Origin: Arcobacter sp. LC1
Lineage (GTDB): Bacteria; Campylobacterota; Campylobacteria; Campylobacterales; Arcobacteraceae
Assembly (NCBI GenBank): GCA_021378565.1
Contig: JAACJU010000007.1
Location: 1 to 64,000 of the forward strand
DNA length: 64,000 nt
Direction of reading: 5' to 3'
Shown: positions 25,044 to 33,553 of the stretch, one piece after another
Layout: the number at the start of each line of letters is the position of its first letter
Numbering within the stretch: position 1 is the first letter of the stretch
The notes under the pieces: generated by a model
Databases searched by the model: none
The model's input: the letters and a program-made list of their open reading frames with translations, nothing else
What the model was told of the DNA's origin: nothing
Position numbers and translations under genes: made by a program

Positions 25044-26135
25044 GTGGGAAGTATTAGTATAAAAAACTTAGAGAAATTTTACGGTAAAGAAAAAGTTGTA
25101 AAAAATATTAATCTTGATATAAAAGACAAAGAATTTGTTGTTTTAATTGGTCCAAGTGGTAGTGGAAAATCTACAACTTTAAGAATGTTAGCAGGTTTAG
25201 AAGATATCACAAAAGGCGAAGTATTTTTTGATGGAACTTTAGTAAATGATTTGCCTCCAAGGCTTAGAAATATTGCTATGGTTTTTCAATCTTACGCCTT
25301 GTATCCGCATTTAAGTATAAGAAATAATCTAGGTTTTGGTCTAAAAATAGCAAAATTTAGTAAAGATGAAATAAATACGAGAGTTTCAGAAGTTTCAAAA
25401 ATGCTAGAACTTGATGAGCATTTAAATAAAAAACCATCTCAATGCTCAGGTGGACAAAGACAAAGAGTTGCAATGGGTAGAGCTATCGTAAGAGAGCCAA
25501 ATATATTTTTATTTGATGAACCATTATCTAATCTTGATGCAAAACTTAGAGCTAAAATGAGATTAGAAATTAAGCTTTTGCATCAAAAATTACAAAAAAC
25601 TATCGTTTATGTGACTCATGACCAAGTTGAGGCTATGACTTTAGCTTCAAAAGTTGTGGTTATGAGAGATGGGCAAATTGAGCAAGTTGGAACTCCTATA
25701 GAGGTGTTTTCTAATCCTAGAAATATTTTTGTTGCGACTTTTTTAGGCTCTCCTGCTATGAATCTAACTCCAGCAGTTTATAAAGATTCTAAATTAGTTT
25801 TAAAAGATGGGCATATTTTACCAATTCCTAAGCGATATGCTAAGTATATAAAAGCAAATCAAGAAGTTATTATTGGAGTTCGTTCAGAATCTCTAACTCC
25901 AAATTTGCATAAAAATGTTCTTTCTTATTATTCTTTTGATGCAAAGATTTTAGCAGTTGAGCCTTTGGGTGCAACCAGCAATCTATTTATAGATTTTGGA
26001 AAAGAGCAATTTATTTCAAGAATGAATCACCCAAAAGAGATACAAATAGGAGAAGAAATGAAATTTTATCTTAATCTTGATAAGTTGTATTGTTTTGATG
26101 CTAAAACTAAAATAGCACTTGATGCAAAAGAATAA
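25044..26135 (+). CDS. Sugar ABC transporter ATPase (MalK/UgpC type)
   Basis: A 363-residue ATPase. Walker A is GPSGSGKST (about residues 36-44); the Q-loop is [11 protein letters not shown]; the signature is CSGGQRQRV with Cys in place of the usual Leu; Walker B includes [12 protein letters not shown]. The C-terminal third is a TOBE/MalK-type regulatory domain ([10 protein letters not shown]). The start is GTG at 25044, preceded by AAAAGG. No ATG in frame gives a complete NBD. It drives the sugar importer encoded just upstream. Confidence 0.88.
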   Translation: MGSISIKNLEKFYGKEKVVKNINLDIKDKEFVVLIGPSGSGKSTTLRMLAGLEDITKGEVFFDGTLVNDLPPRLRNIAMVFQSYALYPHLSIRNNLGFGLKIAKFSKDEINTRVSEVSKMLELDEHLNKKPSQCSGGQRQRVAMGRAIVREPNIFLFDEPLSNLDAKLRAKMRLEIKLLHQKLQKTIVYVTHDQVEAMTLASKVVVMRDGQIEQVGTPIEVFSNPRNIFVATFLGSPAMNLTPAVYKDSKLVLKDGHILPIPKRYAKYIKANQEVIIGVRSESLTPNLHKNVLSYYSFDAKILAVEPLGATSNLFIDFGKEQFISRMNHPKEIQIGEEMKFYLNLDKLYCFDAKTKIALDAKE

Positions 26136-26137
26136 TT

Positions 26138-26467
26138 ATGAAAAAAATGGGAATGTGCATTAAGCTTAAAAAGTCAAAAGTACAAGGATATAAAGCTTTG
26201 CACAAAAAATGCCCTAAAGAAATAAGAGATATTTTAACAAAGGCAAACATAAAAAATTATTCCATTTTTTTAAAAGAGCCTGAAAATATTTTATTTTCTT
26301 ATTTTGAGTATATAGGTAGTGATTTTACTAAAGATATGCAAGATATGGCTGATAATAAGATAAATAAACAATGGTGGGATTTATGTGCTCCTTGTCAAGA
26401 GCCTTTTAAAGAAATCAAAAAATCTCAATGGTGGTTCGAAATGCCAAGTATTTTTTATAATGATTAA
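26138..26467 (+). CDS. L-rhamnose mutarotase family protein
   Basis: A 109-residue protein of the RhaM family, which interconverts alpha and beta anomers of L-rhamnose and related 6-deoxysugars. Family features are the N-terminal KLKKSKVQGYKALHKKCP with its conserved His, the central YSIFL, and the WW near the C-terminus (NKQWWDLCAP, SQWWFEMPSIFY). It sits two bases after the ATPase gene. Its presence points to L-rhamnose or L-fucose as the transported sugar. The ribosome binding site is weak, so translational coupling is likely. Confidence 0.8.
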   Translation: MKKMGMCIKLKKSKVQGYKALHKKCPKEIRDILTKANIKNYSIFLKEPENILFSYFEYIGSDFTKDMQDMADNKINKQWWDLCAPCQEPFKEIKKSQWWFEMPSIFYND

Positions 26468-26476
26468 GGAGAAAAA

Positions 26477-27211
26477 ATGAAAAGACTAGAAGGAAAAACA
26501 GCACTTGTTACAGGTGCTGCCGCTGGAATTGGGCGAGCTACGGCTGAGCTTTTTATGCACGAGGGTGCTAAAGTTATTGCAAGTGATATAAATGAAAAAG
26601 AACTATCAAGTTTAAAAGGTGCATCTTTAGAAGTTTTAGATGTGACAAATTCTAGTGAAATAAAAGCACTAGCAAAGAAATTAGGTGCAATAGATGTGCT
26701 TTTTAACTGCGCTGGTTATGTTCACCAAGGAGATATTTTATCTTGTAGTGAGAAAGATTTTGATTTTTCTATGAATTTAAATGTAAAATCTATGTATAAA
26801 ATGATTTATCATTTTTTACCATTTATGCTCGAAGCTAAAAAAGGAGCTAGTATAATAAATATGAGCTCAGTAGCTTCAAGTGTAATTGCAGCAAAAAATC
26901 GTTTTGCTTATGGCACTTCAAAAGCCGCAGTTATCGGACTTAGCAAGGCTATAGCAGCTGATTATATTCAAGATAAAATAAGATGCAACGCAATAGCTCC
27001 TGGAACTGTGCAAAGTCCTTCGCTTGAAGTTCGTATGAAAGATTCAGGGGATTATGACAAAGCAAGACAAGATTTTATAGACAGGCAACCACTTGGGCGA
27101 ATTGGTACAACTAAAGAAATAGCTTCTTTGGTGCTTTATTTAGCAAGTGATGAGTCAAGTTATACAACAGGTACAACGCATATCATAGATGGCGGTTGGA
27201 GCAATACCTAA
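26477..27211 (+). CDS. SDR dehydrogenase, probable 2-keto-3-deoxy-L-sugar-acid dehydrogenase
   Basis: A 244-residue classical short-chain dehydrogenase. The NAD-binding TGAAAGIG lies near residues 12-19, NCAGY near 79, the catalytic Ser in NMSSVASS, and Y-x3-K in YGTSKAA. It resembles 2-keto-3-deoxy-L-fuconate/L-rhamnonate 4-dehydrogenases, enzymes that oxidise C4 to give a 2,4-diketo acid. The next gene encodes the FAH-type hydrolase that splits such diketo acids. Ribosome binding site AAGGAG. The alternative is a 1-dehydrogenase role, as for FucX of C. jejuni, but the aldo/keto reductase can fill that step here. Confidence 0.75.
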   Translation: MKRLEGKTALVTGAAAGIGRATAELFMHEGAKVIASDINEKELSSLKGASLEVLDVTNSSEIKALAKKLGAIDVLFNCAGYVHQGDILSCSEKDFDFSMNLNVKSMYKMIYHFLPFMLEAKKGASIINMSSVASSVIAAKNRFAYGTSKAAVIGLSKAIAADYIQDKIRCNAIAPGTVQSPSLEVRMKDSGDYDKARQDFIDRQPLGRIGTTKEIASLVLYLASDESSYTTGTTHIIDGGWSNT

Positions 27212-27230
27212 AAGAATAAAAAGGAAAAAA

Positions 27231-28082
27231 ATGAAATATTTAAGATATAAAGAAAACGGGGCTATTATCCCAGCTGTTAAAGTTTTGGGCGAAATTTATG
27301 ACATTTCAAATTTAGTTAAAGATATTAATTCAAGCACTCTTGAAGAGCTTTTGAATATGGATATTGATGTTAAAAAATTAAAAAAAATTACAAAGAATAT
27401 AAAATATGAAAACTTTTTGTCACCTCTTGGCTATATGGGTAAAATTATTTGCATAGGCTTAAATTATGTAAGTCATGCAAAAGAAAGTGATATGGCTTTA
27501 CCTAGCGAGCCTGTAGTCTTTTTTAAGGCAACTTCTTCACTAGCTAGTCCAAATTGTGAAGTGCAAATTCCAAAAAACTCTACTAAAACAGATTGGGAAG
27601 TTGAGCTTGGCGTGGTTATTGGAAAAAGGGCAAAATATGTAAGTGAGGCTGAGGCTTATGATTATATAGCTGGGTACACAATAATAAATGATATTTCAGA
27701 GCGAGAATTTCAACTTGAGCGTGGTGGGCAATGGGTAAAGGGAAAAAGCCATGATACCTTTTCTCCTGTTGGACCATTTATTTTAAGTAAAGATGAACTG
27801 GGTGCTAATGGTGCTGAAGATAATCTTGATATGAAATTAAGCGTTGATGGCAAACTCTATCAAAATGCAAATACAAAAGATATGTATTTTAAAGTGCCAT
27901 TCTTAGTCTCTTACCTTTCACAATTTATGACACTTGAAGCAGGAGATATTATCTCAACAGGAACCCCACAAGGTGTAGGTCTTGGGCAAAAACCTGAAGT
28001 TTATCTTAAAAATGGGCAAGTCATGGAGCTTGAGATTGAAAAACTTGGAAAGCAAAAACAAGTTGCGAAAGCACTTAAATAA
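27231..28082 (+). CDS. FAH-family hydrolase, probable 2,4-diketo-3-deoxy-L-sugar-acid hydrolase
   Basis: A 283-residue fumarylacetoacetate-hydrolase-family enzyme. The metal ligands are seen in order: EVELGVVIG (two Glu) and YTIINDIS (Asp), with GKSHDTFSPVGPF and the C-terminal STGTPQGVG also conserved. A longer frame opens at 27189 inside the SDR gene, but the ATG at 27231 has AAAAGG upstream and the normal family N-terminus, so I chose it. Close relatives hydrolyse 2,4-diketo-3-deoxy-L-rhamnonate or fuconate to pyruvate and L-lactate. Oxaloacetate decarboxylase-type activity is the main alternative. Confidence 0.78.
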   Translation: MKYLRYKENGAIIPAVKVLGEIYDISNLVKDINSSTLEELLNMDIDVKKLKKITKNIKYENFLSPLGYMGKIICIGLNYVSHAKESDMALPSEPVVFFKATSSLASPNCEVQIPKNSTKTDWEVELGVVIGKRAKYVSEAEAYDYIAGYTIINDISEREFQLERGGQWVKGKSHDTFSPVGPFILSKDELGANGAEDNLDMKLSVDGKLYQNANTKDMYFKVPFLVSYLSQFMTLEAGDIISTGTPQGVGLGQKPEVYLKNGQVMELEIEKLGKQKQVAKALK

Positions 28083-28086
28083 ACAA

Positions 28087-28371
28087 ATGAAAAAGAAGAT
28101 GGAAAAAAAAATCACTCTTTTGATAAATGAAGCTGATAATGTACTTGTAGCTTGCCAAGATTGCAAAAAAGGGCAATATGCTAGTTATGCTAAAGAAGAT
28201 ATTTTGCTTCTTGATAATGTAGATTTAGGGCATAAAATAGCCATAAAAGATATAAAAAAAAATGAAAAAATAATAAAATTTGGCACAAGTATAGGCAGAA
28301 GTATAAAAGATATAAAAAAAGGTGAGCATGTGCATTTGCATAATTTAAAAAGTGATTATATAAAGGTTTGA
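28087..28371 (+). CDS. UxaA-type dehydratase, small N-terminal (SAF) subunit
   Basis: About 94 residues forming a SAF domain, the N-terminal part of altronate dehydratase UxaA, here a separate gene. Conserved parts include LGHKIAIKDI, KFGTSIGRSIKDI and the His pair in GEHVHLHNL, where the family binds a metal. Starts at 28087 or 28099 are both possible; the frame opens further upstream inside the FAH gene but that is not needed. It ends one base before the large subunit. C. jejuni has the same split (Cj0482/Cj0483) in its fucose cluster. Confidence 0.8.
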   Translation: MKKKMEKKITLLINEADNVLVACQDCKKGQYASYAKEDILLLDNVDLGHKIAIKDIKKNEKIIKFGTSIGRSIKDIKKGEHVHLHNLKSDYIKV

Positions 28372-28372
28372 A

Positions 28373-29569
28373 ATGAGTAACTTAAAAGGATTTTTACGAG
28401 CTGATGGAAAAAAAGGCATTAGAAATGTTTTGTTAGTTTGTTATTTAGTTGAATGTGCCAAGTTTGTAGCTGAACAAATCGTAAAAGAAGCAAATGATAA
28501 AGATGTTCAACTTATTGGTTTTTCAGGTTGCTTTCCAAATTCTTATGCTTTTGATGTTTTAAAAGCAGTGTGCACACATGCAAATGTGGGTGCTGTTTTG
28601 CTTGTTTCTCTTGGTTGTGAAAGTTTTGCTAAGTCAAGATTAGAAGATGAGATTTTAGATTCAAAAAGAGAAGTTAAACTTATTAATATTCAAGAAAACA
28701 AAGGAAGCCAAAACTCTATATCTTTAGGAAGAACTTGGGTTTTAGATAATATTGAGAAGTTAAAAAGACAGATAAAAGTTCCTATGAAAATAAATGAGTT
28801 GATTGTTGGTACAATTTGCGGAGGCTCTGATGGCACAAGTGGTATGAGTGGAAATCCTGCTGTTGGTGTGGCTTTTGATAGGCTTGTAAAGGATAAAGCA
28901 AGATGTATTTTTGAAGAAACAGGAGAGCTAATTGGATGTGAATATTTTATGGCTTCAAGGACAAAAAATAAAACTCTAGCAAAAAATCTAATCACTTGTG
29001 TAGAAAAAGCTGCAAAGTATTATAAGGTTATGGGATATGGTTCATTTGCTAGCGGAAATGCTAGCGGAGGGCTAAGCACCCAAGAAGAAAAATCCTTAGG
29101 AGCTTATGCAAAATCAGGTTCAAGTAAAATCTCAGGTATAATTAAACCAGCACAAAGTCCAAAAAAGGATGGTCTTTATTTGCTTGATGTTGTGCCTGAT
29201 GGTGAAGTTTTATGGGGCTTTCCAAATATAAATGACAATTCAGAAATTATTGAGCTAATATCTTGTGGAGCACATATTGTAGTCTTTGTAACAGGGCGAG
29301 GCTCAGTCGTCGGCTCTGCTATTTCTCCTATTTTAAAAGTTTGTGCAAATCCAAAAACTTATGAAAATTTAGAAAATGATATGGATATAAATGCTGGACT
29401 TATAATAAAAGGTGAAAAAAATATAAATGAAGTAGGGGATGAAGTTTATGAAAAAATCTTATCTCTAGCTAGTGGAAATTCAAGTAAATCAGAAGCTCTT
29501 GGACATCAAGAATTTGTTTTGGGATATAAATATTTTGAAAAATCAAAAACTTGTGCCTTAGACTTATAA
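28373..29569 (+). CDS. UxaA-type dehydratase, large C-terminal subunit
   Basis: A 398-residue C-terminal domain of altronate dehydratase (UxaA/GarD class). Family features: GFLRADGKKGIRNVLLV at the N-terminus, IGFSGCFPN, VSLGCE, GTICGGSDGTSGMSGNPAVG and VVFVTGRGSVVGSAISP. Conserved cysteines (SGCF, LGCE) are in the usual places for metal binding. With the small subunit it should dehydrate an L-sugar acid (fuconate or rhamnonate) to the 2-keto-3-deoxy acid. It overlaps or abuts the small subunit gene and is the last gene before the regulator. Confidence 0.82.
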   Translation: MSNLKGFLRADGKKGIRNVLLVCYLVECAKFVAEQIVKEANDKDVQLIGFSGCFPNSYAFDVLKAVCTHANVGAVLLVSLGCESFAKSRLEDEILDSKREVKLINIQENKGSQNSISLGRTWVLDNIEKLKRQIKVPMKINELIVGTICGGSDGTSGMSGNPAVGVAFDRLVKDKARCIFEETGELIGCEYFMASRTKNKTLAKNLITCVEKAAKYYKVMGYGSFASGNASGGLSTQEEKSLGAYAKSGSSKISGIIKPAQSPKKDGLYLLDVVPDGEVLWGFPNINDNSEIIELISCGAHIVVFVTGRGSVVGSAISPILKVCANPKTYENLENDMDINAGLIIKGEKNINEVGDEVYEKILSLASGNSSKSEALGHQEFVLGYKYFEKSKTCALDL

Positions 29570-29578
29570 ACATTTTTG

Positions 29579-29584
29579 TATAAT
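29579..29584 (+). promoter_or_regulatory. Possible -10 for the iclR-type gene
   Basis: TATAAT preceded by TTTTTG, 22 bases before the regulator start codon and just after the dehydratase stop. It suggests that regulator and lactonase can be made separately from the main operon. Confidence 0.45.
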
Positions 29585-29606
29585 TAAAAGAAAGAAAAGA
29601 TAAAAG

Positions 29607-30347
29607 ATGAAATACCAAGCACCAGCACTTTTACGAGGCTTAAAAATCTTAGAATTATTAGCTAAATCAAAAGAGCCCTTGTCTTTACAAGAACTTGGAA
29701 AAAAATTAGGACTAAAACCAAGTAATATTTTTAGAATGGTTTATGTTTTAGAAGAAGAATTTTATATACAAAAAGAAAAATCTGATAAATATGCACTCTC
29801 ACCTAAGCTTTTTTCTTTAGGTGTACAAGCTTTAAATAGTTATTCTTTACTTGATTTAGTTTATCCTATTTTAAAAGAAATCTCAAAAAAAACAAACCAA
29901 TCTTGTCATTTTAGCGTGAAAACAAACAATAATATGCTTGTTCTTGCTAAAGCTGATAGCCCAAGTATTTTAGGCTTTTCTATTCGCCCAGGGTATACAA
30001 GACTGCTTGAGAAATCAAGCTCAGGTAAGGTTATTTTAGCTTTTCTCGATGGTGATGAAAAAGAAAAACTTTTTAATAATTTTACTCTTCTTTATGATGA
30101 GGTTTTTATAAAAAAATTAAAAAATGACTTAGAACTTGTCAAAAATCAAGGTTTTAGAATATCGGCTTCGCAATATGTTGAAGGAATAAAAGATATCGCA
30201 GTTCCAATACTTCCAGGCCTAAAGCACAATCCTCCCTCAGCTATTTGTATACCTTATGTAAATACTAAAGAAAATACTTCTACTGAAAAAGAAGCATTGG
30301 AAATACTTTTACAAAGTTCTGAAAAACTGTCAAAATTGATTTTTTAA
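29607..30347 (+). CDS. IclR-family transcriptional regulator
   Basis: A 246-residue regulator. The N-terminal winged helix-turn-helix (about residues 7-65; LSLQELGKKLGLKPSNIFRMVYVLEE) is followed by a linker helix and the GAF-like effector domain (about 80-246). It presumably controls the sugar operon, as the IclR protein Cj0480c does in the C. jejuni fucose cluster. Its stop overlaps the next start (TAATG). Effector and operator are unknown; see the palindrome at 20841-20858. Confidence 0.88.
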   Translation: MKYQAPALLRGLKILELLAKSKEPLSLQELGKKLGLKPSNIFRMVYVLEEEFYIQKEKSDKYALSPKLFSLGVQALNSYSLLDLVYPILKEISKKTNQSCHFSVKTNNNMLVLAKADSPSILGFSIRPGYTRLLEKSSSGKVILAFLDGDEKEKLFNNFTLLYDEVFIKKLKNDLELVKNQGFRISASQYVEGIKDIAVPILPGLKHNPPSAICIPYVNTKENTSTEKEALEILLQSSEKLSKLIF

Positions 30348-31183
30348 TGCAAATTATTGACACACATTTTCATCTTTGGAATTTGGATGATAAGATTTAC
30401 TCTTGGTTAAGCCCAAACATGGAAAAAATATATAAAGATTTTACTTTTAAAGATTTTTTAAAAGCCTCAGACTTAGTTTGTATGGAAGCTTGTATTCTAA
30501 TCCAAGCAGCAGCTTCAAAAAAAGAGGCTCTTATTCTTTTAAAGCATGCAAAGCAAAACGAAATTATAAAAGGTGTAATCACTTGGGCAGATATGCTAAG
30601 TCCAACTTGCCTTGATGAGCTAAAAATTCTTGCAAAGAATAAATATTTCAAAGGAATTCGCCCAATGCTAACGGATATTAGCAATATTAACTTTATAAAT
30701 AATCCAAATTTTTATAAAATTTTTGAATTTTTGAGTGAAAAAGAATTTATTTTTGAAGCCTTAATTTTTCCAAAACATTTAAAAAATATAAATATTCTTA
30801 GCAAAAAATTTCCAGATTTAAAAATCATAATAAATCATGGTGCAAAGCCAGATATTAAAAATGACAATATAAAAGATTTTGAATTTTGGAAACAAGATTT
30901 AATACTTTGTGCTAAAAATAAAAATATTTTTTGTAAAATTTCAGGGCTTTTAAGCCAAGCTAGTACTCCTTTAAAATATGGAGAAATAGAAAAATATTTG
31001 AGTGCCTTACTTGATATTTTTGGCAAGAAAAGACTACTTTATGCTAGTGATTATCCTGTGGTAAATGAAAATGGCTCTTATTTTCTCTGGGTTAAGTTTG
31101 TAGAAAAGTTTTTGGCTAGCCTTAATGAGGATGAAATAAATAGCATCCTTCGCTTAAATGCAAAAAAAATTTATAAGATTTAA
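30347..31183 (+). CDS. Amidohydrolase-family lactonase (L-fuconolactonase/L-rhamnonolactonase type)
   Basis: A 278-residue TIM-barrel hydrolase of the amidohydrolase_2 group. The N-terminal IDTHFHLW gives the H-x-H metal motif, IINHGAKP supplies a further His, and LLYASDYPV the catalytic Asp. This matches L-fucono- and L-rhamnono-lactonases, which open the sugar lactone to the acid. In the pathway it follows the aldo/keto reductase and precedes the UxaA dehydratase. Coupled to the regulator gene by a TAATG overlap; it is the last gene of the cluster, meeting a convergent transporter gene. Confidence 0.8.
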   Translation: MQIIDTHFHLWNLDDKIYSWLSPNMEKIYKDFTFKDFLKASDLVCMEACILIQAAASKKEALILLKHAKQNEIIKGVITWADMLSPTCLDELKILAKNKYFKGIRPMLTDISNINFINNPNFYKIFEFLSEKEFIFEALIFPKHLKNINILSKKFPDLKIIINHGAKPDIKNDNIKDFEFWKQDLILCAKNKNIFCKISGLLSQASTPLKYGEIEKYLSALLDIFGKKRLLYASDYPVVNENGSYFLWVKFVEKFLASLNEDEINSILRLNAKKIYKI

Positions 31184-31187
31184 TTTA

Positions 31188-32069
31188 TTACTTAATTTTA
31201 TTTTTATTAGCTTTTATAGAAAATAATGAGTTTATGATTAAAGTAGTTAATATTATAAAACCACCTATAAAAGCAGCTCTTGAGGGAGTATTCGCCAAAA
31301 ATAGCCAAGCTAAAATAGGTGCTACTATAGTTTCAAGAACAGCTAGCAAAGATATTTCAGTAGCTTCTAAATTTTTAACTCCTATTCCAATCAAAGCTCT
31401 TGATGTAGGAACAAACAAAAAACCTGTAAGAATTACTAAATATAAATTATTTGTATCGATTTGCACTGAGTTTATAAAAAAAGATGAGATGATTGCCCCA
31501 AAAAAACCACTTAGGCAAAACACCATATAAATATCTATTTTTGTATGCTTAGATAACAAAACATAGCCCAAAGAATACATACAAGCGCAAAGCAGGGCAA
31601 ATATATTCCCTAAAGCGGCAAGGTCTTTACCTAAATCAGAAGAAAATATTATAAGTAAGCCTATGAAAATAAAAACAAAAGATATATAAGTATTTTTTCT
31701 AGTTTTTATTTTGTATAAAACATATAAATAAAAGGCTGAAAAAATAGGGACAGATGAAAAAATTAGCATAGCATTTGCGACACTTGTATCTTTTAAAGCT
31801 TGTATAAAAGATAAGTTTGAAATGGCAAAAAATAAACCACAAACAATAATCATTTTTGCTTCTTGCTTAAAAAGAGGGAAGTATCTTTTTTTATATTTTA
31901 CAATAAGTGTAAGATTTGTACTGAGAAATAAAAAAATAGAAGCATAAAATAAAAAAGTAAAAGCATCTATGCTTGAAACCTTAATAAACAAAGATTCAAA
32001 ACTCATAAGAACAATTCCTAAAATTGTTATAAGCAAAGATTTTGTATGTTTGTCCATTTTTTGCTCCAA
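31188..32069 (-). CDS. DMT-superfamily (EamA) transporter
   Basis: A 293-residue membrane protein with ten hydrophobic segments in two EamA repeats. The end of repeat 2 carries the typical pattern LEATEISLLAVLETIVAPILAWL. It is a small-molecule exporter or permease of unknown substrate. It is convergent with the sugar cluster, leaving four bases between the genes, and is monocistronic. Nothing links it to sugar use. Confidence 0.82.
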   Translation of the reverse strand: MEQKMDKHTKSLLITILGIVLMSFESLFIKVSSIDAFTFLFYASIFLFLSTNLTLIVKYKKRYFPLFKQEAKMIIVCGLFFAISNLSFIQALKDTSVANAMLIFSSVPIFSAFYLYVLYKIKTRKNTYISFVFIFIGLLIIFSSDLGKDLAALGNIFALLCACMYSLGYVLLSKHTKIDIYMVFCLSGFFGAIISSFFINSVQIDTNNLYLVILTGFLFVPTSRALIGIGVKNLEATEISLLAVLETIVAPILAWLFLANTPSRAAFIGGFIILTTLIINSLFSIKANKNKIK

Positions 32070-32184
32070 ATAAAAACTATCATATTTTGGTATAAATATA
32101 CTTAAAAAAGCATTATTTTTTAGGATATTATTTACGATATTCTAAACAAAAAAAGGATACAATAAAATAATAAGGATTAGAATA

Positions 32185-33180
32185 ATGGCGATTTTTAAAT
32201 TTAACAACAGTGACTTTAAAAGGGTAGAACAAACGCAATTTTTAACTGAAGATATTCTTGAGAGGCAACATATTCAAAATGCTTTGAAAAAGCAAATAGG
32301 TGTGATTGATTCTAACGTATTAATAATATCAGAAGAGTTTGCGGAGTGGGACGGAAGTAAAAGACGAATAGATTTGCTCGGTGTTGATAATCTTGGTAAT
32401 ATTGTAGTCATAGAACTTAAGCGAACTGAAAAGGGTGAGCATATGGATTTGCAAGCCATTAGATATGCTTCAATGGTTTCTACTCTAACATTCATAAGGG
32501 CAGTGGAGATATTCAGTGATTATCTCGTAAAGCTTAAAAGTGATTTGAATGCAGAAGAAGAATTATCAAATTTTCTTGGAGATAATATTGAAGACTTTGC
32601 TACCGATGTAAGAATAATATTGATATCAAGTAATTTTTCAAAAGAACTTACAACTTCTGTAATATGGCTCAATGAAAAAGATTTAGATGTGCGATGTTAT
32701 AGGCTTATTCCTTACAAAATAGACAATAAAATTTTGGTTGATGTCCAACAAATAATTCCACTCCCAGAAACAGAAAGTTATCAAGTAAAAGTTAGAGAAC
32801 AAAGGGAAGAAAGACGTGAAGTGCGAAAAGGAGAAAAGGATAAGAGCAAATATAACTTTGATGGAGAGATTGGACTTAGCAAAAGAGGTGTTGTTCGTAG
32901 TGTGTGGTTAAAATATATGGAAGACCATCCAGATGTATCTTATGAACAACTAGTGCAAGATTTTCCTATTAGAAATAATTTATTTATTGAACGCGAAGAT
33001 GCTCTTGAACGGCAAAAAAAAGATAACAATAATATATTAAGATATTTTATTGAAGATGATGAAGTTTTTAAAATAGGAGATAAAACTTATGCTATTTCTA
33101 ACGGTTGGGGTATAGATAATATTAAAAAGTTTATAGAATTTGCAAGTAATTTAGGTTATAAAATTGAAAAAGTTTTATAA
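32185..33180 (+). CDS. NucS-like PD-(D/E)XK nuclease family protein
   Basis: A 331-residue protein whose N-terminal half is a restriction-endonuclease-like fold. The catalytic pattern D63 (RIDLLGVDNLGN) and E77-x-K79 (VVIELKR) matches the DUF91/NucS group that cuts branched or mismatched DNA. A highly charged hinge (about residues 205-225; REQREERREVRK) leads to a C-terminal domain that may bind DNA or the partner. Ribosome binding site AAGGAT. It stands alone between unrelated genes. It could be a repair enzyme or a stand-alone defence nuclease; the sequence does not say which. Confidence 0.7.
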   Translation: MAIFKFNNSDFKRVEQTQFLTEDILERQHIQNALKKQIGVIDSNVLIISEEFAEWDGSKRRIDLLGVDNLGNIVVIELKRTEKGEHMDLQAIRYASMVSTLTFIRAVEIFSDYLVKLKSDLNAEEELSNFLGDNIEDFATDVRIILISSNFSKELTTSVIWLNEKDLDVRCYRLIPYKIDNKILVDVQQIIPLPETESYQVKVREQREERREVRKGEKDKSKYNFDGEIGLSKRGVVRSVWLKYMEDHPDVSYEQLVQDFPIRNNLFIEREDALERQKKDNNNILRYFIEDDEVFKIGDKTYAISNGWGIDNIKKFIEFASNLGYKIEKVL

Positions 33181-33206
33181 TTTATTAAATAGTTTTTTTG
33201 TTAAGT

Positions 33207-33231
33207 AAAAGATACCATAAAGGTATCTTTT
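33207..33231. terminator. Bidirectional terminator between nuclease gene and rpsU
   Basis: A perfect 10-bp stem AAAAGATACC / GGTATCTTTT with a five-base loop. A-run on one side and T-run on the other serve both converging genes. Its right end overlaps the rpsU stop codon. Confidence 0.75.
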
Positions 33232-33442
33232 ATAATCTTGCTTCGTATCTTCGAAGCATATAAAGTTTTTTAAGCATTTTTTTCTTAGCATTAATTTTTT
33301 GTTTTTTACGCTTTTCAGTTTCTGGTTCAAAAAATCTTCTAGCTCTAGTTTCAGTAACAATCAAGTTTCTGTCGCACTGCTTTTTAAATCTTCTATACGC
33401 TTCTTCAAAAGACTCGCTATCTTTTACTCTAATACCTGGCAA
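33230..33442 (-). CDS. rpsU: 30S ribosomal protein S21
   Basis: A 70-residue basic protein matching Campylobacter S21 closely: [35 protein letters not shown] and the end [12 protein letters not shown]. It binds the 30S subunit near the 3' end of 16S rRNA and aids initiation. I chose the TTG at 33442 because it gives MPGIRV, the N-terminus and 70-residue length of the C. jejuni protein, with a purine-rich GGGTGA upstream; a GTG at 33451 would add three residues. A -10 (TAAAAT, 33482-33477) precedes it on the minus strand. Confidence 0.92.
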   Translation of the reverse strand: MPGIRVKDSESFEEAYRRFKKQCDRNLIVTETRARRFFEPETEKRKKQKINAKKKMLKKLYMLRRYEARL

Positions 33443-33527
33443 AATAATCACCCACTTTCTTTTAAAATTGAGCTATATTTTAGCAAAAAATGTTTAAGAT
33501 AAAATAAAACATTTATAATTTTATGGC

Positions 33528-33533
33528 TATAAT
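33528..33533 (+). promoter_or_regulatory. -10 promoter of EI24-type gene
   Basis: GGC-TATAAT on the plus strand, 20 bases before the ATG, back to back with the rpsU promoter on the other strand. Confidence 0.55.
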
Positions 33534-33553
33534 CTTATTTCTTAGGGGTTTAA

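Noticed and set aside
33175-33360. Reverse frame overlapping rpsU in another frame
   Set aside because: The rpsU frame matches S21 along its whole length; the overlapping frame is Lys-rich noise.
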